Positions 32,779-38,849 of a DNA stretch of 38,849 nt are shown here, one piece after another. The stretch covers positions 1 to 38,849 of the forward strand of contig JAJQIJ010000014.1 of NCBI GenBank assembly GCA_021199275.1, written 5' to 3'. The notes beneath the pieces were generated by a model that was not told the origin of the DNA, made no database searches, and saw only the letters and a list, made by a program, of their open reading frames with translations. Origin of the DNA: Clostridiales bacterium. Lineage in GTDB: Bacteria > Bacillota > Clostridia > Oscillospirales > Acutalibacteraceae. The position numbers and the translations under genes were made by a program. The stretch's first letter is position 1; the number at the start of each line of letters is the position of its first letter.

Positions 32779-35083
32779 AAAATTATGTTCCAGGTGTAAA
32801 AAACGCCCGGCTGTTATATTTATACAAAGAATGGAAAAAGACAAAAACGTTCCGTTTGGGCTTTGCATTAACTGCGCCAAAGAGCTCAATGTGGGCTCTA
32901 TAAATAAAATGATTGAGCAGCTCGGAATCAGCGACGAAGAGCTTGAACAGGCGTCTGAACAAATGAGCCAGTTCATGGAAAATATGGACGATTTTGATTT
33001 CGGCTCTCTCGGCGAAATGTTCAACAATGAAAATATGGACGGGGCGCAAACCCTGCCGTTTTCAAAGCTTATGGACAGCGCTTTAGACGGCACAGGGCAG
33101 GCTGACGGTGACAAAAAGCAAAGCACTTCCAAGAAAAAGCGCGCAAAAGGCCAGCAGCAAAACGAACGCAGAAAATTTTTAAACAATTATTGCAACAATT
33201 TAACAGACCGCGCCAAGTCCGGAAAGCTTGACAACATAATCGGGCGCGAAAGCGAAATTGAAAGAACTGTGCAAATTTTGTGCCGCAGGACTAAAAACAA
33301 CCCCTGCCTTATAGGCGAGCCCGGCGTTGGTAAAACAGCCATTGCAGAGGGGCTTGCAATTAAAATAGCAAAGGGCGAAGTGCCCGCGCGTCTTGCCGAC
33401 AAGGAAATATATCTGCTTGACTTAACCGCCCTTGTTGCCGGCACGCAGTTTCGCGGCCAGTTTGAGGGCAGAATAAAAGGCCTTGTTGACGAAGTGCGCA
33501 GTGAAGGCAACATTATTTTGTTTATTGACGAAGTGCATAATTTGGTTGGCACGGGCGACAGCGAGGGCACAATGAACGCCGCCAACATATTAAAGCCCGC
33601 GCTTTCCCGCGGCGAAATTCAGGTTATAGGCGCGACTACTTTTAACGAATACAGAAAACATATTGAAAAAGACGCTGCTCTTGAAAGGCGCTTTCAGCCT
33701 GTTAAAATAGAAGAGCCTTCAATTGACGACACATGCAGAATGCTAATGGGTATAAAGCATTATTATGAAAATTACCACAAAGTGTCTGTGTCCGACACGC
33801 TCATCAGGCGGGCGGTTACAATGTCTGAACGCTATGTTACAGACAGATATTTGCCCGATAAGGCTATTGATTTGCTTGACGAGGCCTGCACCTGTGCAAA
33901 CCTTAGAAACCCGGCTATATCAGAATATCAGCTGCTGCTCGAAAAGAAAGAAAAAATCAATTCAGCCATTGAAACGCTTTCCAACCCGCAGGACGACAAG
34001 GAAATAATTGATTACGAAAAAATTTCAAACCTTAAAACACAGCTGCTGCAGCTTGAGGAAAAAGAGAGCGAACTTTCCGAAAAGGCAAGCCGCAACCAGG
34101 TTTATGAACAGGACTTGGCAAAGGTTGTTTCTATGTGGACAGGAATTCCCGCGTCTAAAATAGAAGCGGGTGACATTATAAAGCTTGGGTCGCTTGAAGC
34201 AGAGCTTAAAAAATATATCATAGGCCAAGACGAAGCCATTGAAAAGGTTGCAGACGCCGTGCGCCGCGGCAGAATTCAAATCAGCCCGGTAAAAAGGCCG
34301 CAGTCGTTTATATTTGTGGGGCCAACCGGCGTCGGTAAAACAGAGCTGGTTAAGCGCCTGGCAGCTTATCTTTTCGATTCGCCGGAATCTCTTATTCGCC
34401 TTGACATGAGCGAATATATGGAAAAATTCAGCGTGTCGCGCATAATCGGCTCGCCCCCCGGCTATGTCGGTTATGACGACGCGGGGCAGCTCACCGAAAA
34501 GGTAAGGCGCAAGCCCTACAGCGTTATCTTATTTGACGAAATCGAAAAAGCACATAAAGATGTTTTGAACATTTTGCTTCAAATTCTTGACGAGGGCAGA
34601 ATTACAGACGCACAGGGCAGAACAGTCAATTTTGAAAACACAATAATTATTATGACGTCCAATGCAGGGTCCACAGACACCGCAACGGTGGGCTTTGGCA
34701 AAACCGCCAATGAAATAAGCAAAGACGTTACAATGAAAGCGCTTGAAAAATTTTTGCGCCCCGAATTCCTCGGCAGAGTTGACGAAATTATTACTTTCAA
34801 TGTGCTTTCATTTTCAAGCTATGAAAAAATAGCTTTAATAATGCTTGACGAACTCAAACAGGGCCTTGCCGACAAAGGCATTGAATTTGTTTATGACGAT
34901 TGCGTAGCCGTGTTTGTTGCAAAGAAATCATACGGCTCGAAAAAGAACGCGCGTTCCATCAGAGACAATGTAAGGCACTATGTTGAAGATAAGCTTGCCA
35001 GAGAAATTGTAAACAAGCAAGGCGCTGCAATTAATAAGTTTACGCTGAGCGCAGGCGAAGATATAGAAATAAAAATTAATTAA
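32771..35083 (+). CDS. Clp-type AAA+ unfoldase with N-terminal zinc finger (ClpE-like)
   Basis: 770 residues. Cys6, Cys9, Cys32 and Cys35 form a treble-clef-like zinc module as in ClpE and McsA, replacing the double Clp N-domain of ClpC. A charged linker (about 60-135) leads to AAA domain 1 (Walker A GEPGVGKTA, Walker B ILFIDEVHN), a middle coiled-coil (about 385-445), and AAA domain 2 (GPTGVGKTE, VILFDEIEKAH). The TVGFGK loop in domain 2 corresponds to the ClpP-docking VGF loop, so it probably feeds ClpP. ClpE of Bacillus handles misfolded proteins in heat stress under CtsR; no CtsR repeat is visible here because the gene is inside an operon. AAGGAG precedes the ATG. ClpC with a lost N-domain is an alternative name. 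Confidence 0.9.
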   Translation: MNRKLCSRCKKRPAVIFIQRMEKDKNVPFGLCINCAKELNVGSINKMIEQLGISDEELEQASEQMSQFMENMDDFDFGSLGEMFNNENMDGAQTLPFSKLMDSALDGTGQADGDKKQSTSKKKRAKGQQQNERRKFLNNYCNNLTDRAKSGKLDNIIGRESEIERTVQILCRRTKNNPCLIGEPGVGKTAIAEGLAIKIAKGEVPARLADKEIYLLDLTALVAGTQFRGQFEGRIKGLVDEVRSEGNIILFIDEVHNLVGTGDSEGTMNAANILKPALSRGEIQVIGATTFNEYRKHIEKDAALERRFQPVKIEEPSIDDTCRMLMGIKHYYENYHKVSVSDTLIRRAVTMSERYVTDRYLPDKAIDLLDEACTCANLRNPAISEYQLLLEKKEKINSAIETLSNPQDDKEIIDYEKISNLKTQLLQLEEKESELSEKASRNQVYEQDLAKVVSMWTGIPASKIEAGDIIKLGSLEAELKKYIIGQDEAIEKVADAVRRGRIQISPVKRPQSFIFVGPTGVGKTELVKRLAAYLFDSPESLIRLDMSEYMEKFSVSRIIGSPPGYVGYDDAGQLTEKVRRKPYSVILFDEIEKAHKDVLNILLQILDEGRITDAQGRTVNFENTIIIMTSNAGSTDTATVGFGKTANEISKDVTMKALEKFLRPEFLGRVDEIITFNVLSFSSYEKIALIMLDELKQGLADKGIEFVYDDCVAVFVAKKSYGSKKNARSIRDNVRHYVEDKLAREIVNKQGAAINKFTLSAGEDIEIKIN

Positions 35084-35097
35084 ATTTTAAAAAACTC

Positions 35098-35126
35098 TTG
35101 ACACTTCGCCGCCTATTTATTATAAT
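35098..35126 (+). promoter_or_regulatory. Perfect consensus promoter of the tRNA cluster
   Basis: TTGACA (35098-35103), 17-base spacer, TATAAT (35121-35126): an exact sigma-A consensus, as expected for a stable RNA operon. The transcript would start near 35133, about 58 bases before tRNA-Gly. The leader holds short palindromes such as CCGTTACGG. Confidence 0.93.
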
Positions 35127-35190
35127 ATTCACCGTTACGGTAACAGGTTTGGTTGTGCTGCTTGTTGCGCCCCGCTTCGTTACTCGGTGC

Positions 35191-35264
35191 GCGGGTGTAG
35201 TTCAATGGTAGAACATCAGCCTTCCAAGCTGAATACGAGGGTTCGATTCCCTTCACCCGCTCCA
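35191..35264 (+). tRNA. tRNA-Gly (TCC)
   Basis: Cloverleaf with acceptor GCGGGTG paired to CACCCGC, T-loop GGTTCGATTCC, anticodon loop CTTCCAA (anticodon at 35223-35225), and CCA encoded. Confidence 0.96.
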
Positions 35265-35268
35265 ATAT

Positions 35269-35345
<77 letters not shown>

Positions 35346-35351
35346 TACAAG

Positions 35352-35386
35352 CTTGGGAGCGATGAACTTTCGTCATCACTCTCAAG
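35352..35386 (+). other. Long hairpin between tRNA-Arg and tRNA-His
   Basis: A 14-bp stem with one mismatch and one G-T pair (35352-35365 with 35373-35386) and a 7-base loop sits in the 66-base spacer. The following bases are only mildly T-rich, so it might be a partial terminator or an RNA processing site. Confidence 0.5.
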
Positions 35387-35411
35387 GTTGTTTCTCTTAA
35401 ACAGGCAACAT

Positions 35412-35489
35412 GGTGGAATTAGTTCAGTTGGTTAGAGCGCCAGTTTGTGGCACTGGAGGTCGTGGGTTCGAATCCCACATTCCACCCCA
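35412..35489 (+). tRNA. tRNA-His (GTG)
   Basis: Anticodon loop TTTGTGG. The histidine-specific extra G at -1 (35412) is opposite C73 (35486). Acceptor GTGGAAT pairs with ATTCCAC; CCA encoded. Confidence 0.96.
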
Positions 35490-35501
35490 ATATTACTGTT
35501 A

Positions 35502-35576
35502 TGGGGTGTCGCCAAGCGGTAAGGCAAGGGACTTTGACTCCCTCATGCGTAGGTTCAAATCCTGCCACCCCAGCCA
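35502..35576 (+). tRNA. tRNA-Gln (TTG)
   Basis: Acceptor TGGGGTG pairs with CACCCCA, anticodon loop CTTTGAC gives TTG, T-arm AGGTTCAAATCCT, discriminator G, CCA encoded. Confidence 0.95.
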
Positions 35577-35603
35577 ATATAACCCTTGCAAAAGGGTATG
35601 TGC

Positions 35604-35679
35604 GGTTCATTAGCTCAGATGGCAGAGCACTTGACTTTTAATCAAGGTGTCCGGGGTTCGACTCCCCGATGAGCCACCA
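35604..35679 (+). tRNA. tRNA-Lys (TTT)
   Basis: Acceptor GGTTCAT pairs with ATGAGCC, anticodon loop CTTTTAA gives TTT, T-arm GGGGTTCGACTCCCC, CCA encoded. Last gene of the tRNA cluster. Confidence 0.95.
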
Positions 35680-35680
35680 C

Positions 35681-35726
35681 AAAAACCCGGTTTTCGTTTA
35701 ACGCGAATGCCGGGTTTTTATTTTTT
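35681..35726 (+). terminator. Terminator of the tRNA operon
   Basis: Ten-base-pair stem AAAAACCCGG (35681-35690) with CCGGGTTTTT (35710-35719), with a further small TTCG/CGAA stem inside the loop, then a T-rich tract. Confidence 0.9.
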
Positions 35727-35734
35727 GCGCATTT

Positions 35735-35755
35735 AATAAGGGGCAGGCCCTTATT
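35735..35755. repeat. Small inverted repeat
   Basis: AATAAGGG (35735-35742) and CCCTTATT (35748-35755) pair perfectly around a 5-base loop. The stretch CCCTTATTGAA recurs near 19151 after trmD, which could mark a small dispersed repeat. Confidence 0.35.
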
Positions 35756-35801
35756 GAACATTGTTAATGCCGAAAAAATAAAAAACAGATAAAACGTATT
35801 G

Positions 35802-35830
35802 TTGACATAAACGCCCTGATGTTATAAAAT
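35802..35830 (+). promoter_or_regulatory. Sigma-A type promoter of the symporter-esterase unit
   Basis: TTGACA (35802-35807), 17-base spacer, TAAAAT (35825-35830). The leader to the ATG at 35881 is about 45 bases. The intact promoter suggests the gene behind it is either live or only recently broken. Confidence 0.75.
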
Positions 35831-35880
35831 TATTTTAGCCATATGCGGCACCAAATTAAATGTTGCTGAATGGGATTTTA

Positions 35881-37300
35881 ATGAACGAAAGCAGTTTGAC
35901 TCACGGAATCAAGTTAAAAGACAAAATAGGCTATGCCATGGGCGAATGGGCGGGTTCTTTACTTTTTCGCTTATCGGCGCATTTCAAAATAAATTTTACA
36001 CTGACGTGCTGAACATAAGCCCGCTAAAATTGCCGTGCTTATTCTTGTCGCCAGGCTGTGGGACGCTGTGAACGACCTGCTAAGGGGCGCTTTCATTGAT
36101 TCAAGAAAGCCAACGCGCCATGGCAGGTTCAGGCCATATGTCTTTTGGTTTTCAATACCGCTTGCCGCGGCGTCGGTGCTTATGTTTATTGTAATACCAG
36201 ATTTAAGTGAAGCAAAATATTTGCTTTTTGCCTATATTACATACATATTTTACGGCATGATGTACACTGCGGTAACTATTCCTTACGGCTCTCTTGCTTC
36301 GGTTATTTCAGACGATGAAAAAGAGCGTTCGTCGCTTTCAATGTGGCGCTCTATAGGCGCGGGCGTGGGCGGCTTGCCGGGCACGGTTTTGCTGCCAATG
36401 CTGGTTTACACCACAACTATAAGCGCAGACGGAACTGAAATTCAGACTCTTGACGGCACAAAGCTTTCAATATGCGTTTTTGTTTTGGCAGTGCTTTCCG
36501 TTGCCGTTTATTATGTGCATTTCAAGCTCAGCCATGAACGCATTGCCCCGCCGGCAAAGCAAAAAAGCGAATATAATGTTTTTAAAACAACAGCCGCACT
36601 TGTCAAAAACAGGCCTTTTGTTATGCTTTGCTTTGTTTCAATGCTTTTGCTTGCTTTTCAGTTTTATTACCAGTCAACATATACATATTTATTTGCAGAC
36701 TATTACCACAAAGCGTCGCTTTATTCTTTGGTAACAGTGTGCACATATCTGCCCATGGCAATTTTAATTCCTTTTATGAATAAACTAATTACCAGGTTTG
36801 GCAAAAAAGAATTATGCGCTTTTGGGCTGGCTTTTGCCGCCGCAGTTAATTTTGCGCTTTATTTTATTAACACAGATAACCCATATGTTTTCCTTGTGTT
36901 TATTTTCTTTTCGGGCCTTGGGCAGACTTTTCTTGTGCTTGAAATTTGGGCGCTTGTTATGGACGTTATTGATTACCACGAAATCAGAACTCACCGCCGC
37001 GAAGAGGGCACGGCATATGCTTTCATTTCATTTTCCAGAAAGCTTGGGCAGGCGCTTGCCGGCGTTGGGCTTAATGCCCTTTTGGCATTAATTAATTACA
37101 GCAGCGACGCGGCTGCAAACGGTGAAGCTTTGCCGCAGTCAGTGCTTGACAGCCTTTACAATATATCCACCGTTGTTCCGGCAGTGGCGCTTGCCGTAAT
37201 GGCGCTGATTTTGGCTTTCGGCTATAACCTGACCAAAAAGAAATTGCAAACTTTTCATGCCCGGCTTGCCGAAATCAGGCAAGGCGCCGAAAATTTGTAG
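35881..37300 (+). pseudogene. GPH-family sugar:cation symporter, two frameshifts near the 5' end
   Basis: The coding signal begins at ATG 35881 (KLKDKIGYAMGEWAG), moves one frame back in the T-rich tract at 35957-35967, and again in the A run at 36026-36029, after which the frame is open to 37300. Restoring one base at each run gives the expected segment F.NKFYTDVLNISP joined to ILVARLWDAVND. From about 36035, 421 residues of a normal transporter follow: LWDAVNDLLRGAFIDSRKPTRHGRFRPY is the hallmark of the glycoside-pentoside-hexuronide symporter group, with about ten remaining helices. A GTG at 36035 could in theory start a shortened protein, but it would lack the first helix. Both changes lie in homopolymers, so sequencing error is as likely as true decay. 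The substrate is unknown. Confidence 0.82.
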
Positions 37301-37316
37301 CCCGGTGTAAAATGCG

Positions 37317-37342
37317 CAAAACATAAGCTTGTTTTGTTTTTT
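37317..37342 (+). terminator. Probable terminator after the symporter gene
   Basis: CAAAACA (37317-37323) pairs with TGTTTTG (37330-37336) around a 6-base loop, followed by six T. The AT-rich stem is weak and read-through into the esterase gene is likely. Confidence 0.6.
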
Positions 37343-37384
37343 GCTATTTATAACGGCCGGTAAGGCCTTTTGGAAGGAGATATT

Positions 37385-38716
37385 ATGAATTACATTGAAC
37401 TTGAAACCCCTTGCGGCGCAATACGCGGCATTGACCATGCAAGCTATGCCGAATTCCGCGGAATTGAATATGCAAAGGCAGGGCGCTTTGAATACCCTGT
37501 GCAGACAAGTGCATGGGCGGGTGTTTATGACGCCACTTCGTTCGGCGACTGCTCATATCAGCACCGTGCTTTTGAAGACGACAGCAAGGTTAATGCATTT
37601 TACCACAAGGAATTCAGGCAGGGGCTTTCATTTACATACAGTGAAAACTGCCTTTATCTTAATATTTTTACGCCGAAAGGGGCGAAAAACTGTCCGGTAA
37701 TCATCTATATTCACGGCGGCAGTTTTACGGGCGGCAGCGCTAACGAAGGGCATATAAGCGGTGCTAATTTTGCTGAAAACGGCATAATTACCGTGGCGCT
37801 TAATTACCGGCTTGGCCCGTTTGGCTTTTGCGCTCACCCCGATTTAACAAAAGACGGTGTGTGCGGTAATTACGGGCTTTTTGACCAGACTGCCGCAATA
37901 AAATGGGTAAAAGACAATATTTCGGCTTTCGGCGGCGATGCCGGCAAAATTATTCTTATGGGGCAGAGCGCGGGCGCCATGAGCGTTGACATTCATCTGT
38001 CAAACCCGCTGCTTAAAGGCTGCATTTCAGGCGCTATTATGCTAAGTGGCGCGGGGCTTCAGCGTTTTTTGCTAAAGCCGCTTGAGAGTGAAAAAACCGT
38101 TAAATTTTGGGCGGCAGTCATAAAAAATGCCGGCGTAAGCACTGCCGGCGCGCTTGCCGGTGTAGACGCCAAAAAGTTTTATTATGCCTGGCTTAAAGCT
38201 TGCAGGGAAACAACATTCAGCATGCCTTACACTTTTCCGGTTTATGACGGGGCCATTTTGAAAAAAGGCGAATTTTCACCAAAAACCATTGCAGATATGC
38301 CTTATATAATAGGGCAAACTGCCACAGATATGATACCCTCCGTGCTGGAAAGCGTGCATAAAAAATGGGGCAGATATTGCGAAAAAAATAACAAAAGTAA
38401 GTGCTATTTTTATAATTTCACACGCCTCCTGCCCGGCGATAACTGCGGAGCATGGCATTCGTCTGATTTGCTTTATGCATTTTCCACGCTTGATTTCAAC
38501 TGGCGCCCGTTTGAAAAGGTTGACTATGAAATTTCACACAGCCTGTCACAGGCAATATGTGCGTTTGCAAAAAGCCTTAACCCAAACTGTACCGCTGTGC
38601 CGCAGTGGGCTGCCGGTGTAAAAAAGCCCATGCATTTTTGTGAAAACACCCGTGCGGCGCGCTGGGACACGGCTGCAAATATTCGCAGCACATTTACTAA
38701 TAAAGGAATGGGATAA
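37385..38716 (+). CDS. Type-B carboxylesterase/lipase family protein
   Basis: 443 residues from ATG 37385 with GGAAGGAG upstream. Alpha/beta hydrolase of the carboxylesterase family: SENCLYLNIFTP and PVIIYIHGGSFTGGS (oxyanion hole HGG), nucleophile Ser195 in GQSAGAMS, and His358 in GAWHSSDLLYAF; the acid is probably a Glu or Asp near residue 305-310. No signal peptide, so it acts in the cytoplasm. It is shorter than many relatives (about 500). With the sugar symporter before it, it may remove acyl groups from imported glycosides such as acetylated or feruloylated oligosaccharides; this is inference from the neighbourhood. Confidence 0.9.
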   Translation: MNYIELETPCGAIRGIDHASYAEFRGIEYAKAGRFEYPVQTSAWAGVYDATSFGDCSYQHRAFEDDSKVNAFYHKEFRQGLSFTYSENCLYLNIFTPKGAKNCPVIIYIHGGSFTGGSANEGHISGANFAENGIITVALNYRLGPFGFCAHPDLTKDGVCGNYGLFDQTAAIKWVKDNISAFGGDAGKIILMGQSAGAMSVDIHLSNPLLKGCISGAIMLSGAGLQRFLLKPLESEKTVKFWAAVIKNAGVSTAGALAGVDAKKFYYAWLKACRETTFSMPYTFPVYDGAILKKGEFSPKTIADMPYIIGQTATDMIPSVLESVHKKWGRYCEKNNKSKCYFYNFTRLLPGDNCGAWHSSDLLYAFSTLDFNWRPFEKVDYEISHSLSQAICAFAKSLNPNCTAVPQWAAGVKKPMHFCENTRAARWDTAANIRSTFTNKGMG

Positions 38717-38849
38717 TGAAATTCAACCATTTGTTTAAACTGAATAAAAATGCCGGCAGCTTTTTGGAATATGTTAAGGCACTTCAAATGCGCGCATTGA
38801 TTTTGGTATTTGAAGCGGTGTGGGGGTGGCAATTTATAAAAATAAGCAG
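38716..38849 (+). CDS. Unrecognised ORF, N-terminal part (runs off the window)
   Basis: An ATG at 38716 overlaps the esterase stop by one base (TAATG), behind AAAGGAATGGGAT. The frame stays open for 44 codons to the window end (MKFNHLFKLNKNAGSFLEYV and on). I do not recognise it. Its position suggests a third gene of the symporter-esterase unit. The latter part (rich in Trp and Phe) looks less protein-like than the first 25 residues, so another frameshift is possible. Confidence 0.4.
   Translation, partial: MKFNHLFKLNKNAGSFLEYVKALQMRALILVFEAVWGWQFIKIS

Noticed and set aside
35410..35641. ORFs on both strands across tRNA-His, tRNA-Gln and tRNA-Lys (for example GFEPTTSSATNWRSNQ)
   Set aside because: Translations of tRNA genes; the cloverleaf structures explain the sequence fully.

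Overview
The window reads as chromosomal DNA of a Gram-positive anaerobe of the Bacillota, most likely class Clostridia (an Oscillospiraceae/Ruminococcaceae-like gut lineage). This is inferred from the gene content: PyrK/PyrD type 1B with PyrI, the EcfA1-EcfA2-EcfT-TruA block, HPr with both His15 and Ser46, a zinc-finger ClpE-type ATPase, a VanW protein and CvpA. It also fits the strong sigma-A type promoters and the frequent TTG/GTG starts. No 16S gene is present, so genus is not assigned. I see no prophage, insertion sequence or CRISPR array. Most genes are core housekeeping genes in tight operons.

Layout. 1-2456 (+): C-terminal part of L-ribulose-5-phosphate 4-epimerase, then a secreted VanW protein with Ig-like and fibronectin-like repeats. 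2573-4839 (-): a PfkB sugar kinase and a family 4 glycosidase, translationally coupled. 4983-14943 (+): one ten-kilobase operon for the whole de novo UMP pathway in the order pyrC-carA-carB-pyrK-pyrD-pyrF-pyrE-pyrB-pyrI, driven by a consensus promoter with a very short leader and ended by a strong terminator. 15058-21575 (-): a coiled-coil protein, coaD, rsmD, uvrC, HPr, trmD, rimM and a cation diffusion facilitator. 21847-26971 (+): an iron-sulfur-flavoprotein-like reductase, ruvC-ruvA-ruvB, glmM and an RlmI-like methyltransferase. 26958-35083 (+): ecfA1-ecfA2-ecfT-truA, a membrane-anchored propeller-like protein, cvpA, pgsA and the ClpE-type ATPase. 35191-35679 (+): five tRNA genes (Gly, Arg, His, Gln, Lys) behind a perfect consensus promoter. 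35881-38849 (+): a GPH-family sugar symporter broken by two one-base losses, a type-B carboxylesterase, and the start of an unrecognised ORF.

How the genes work together. The pyr operon encodes all six steps from bicarbonate, glutamine and aspartate to UMP; the ATCase has its regulatory subunit, and no PyrR-type leader is visible. RuvABC resolves Holliday junctions. The EcfA/EcfT module would energise vitamin-binding S components encoded elsewhere. The GH4/PfkB pair and the symporter/esterase pair look like small carbohydrate or glycoside utilisation units.

I did not find a clear-cut novel system. The points most worth a second look are the GH4 enzyme with a CDAP motif paired with a kinase instead of a PTS, the leaderless pyr operon, the doubly frameshifted symporter, the VanW repeat protein, and two unexplained hairpins (at the rsmD transcription start and between two tRNA genes).
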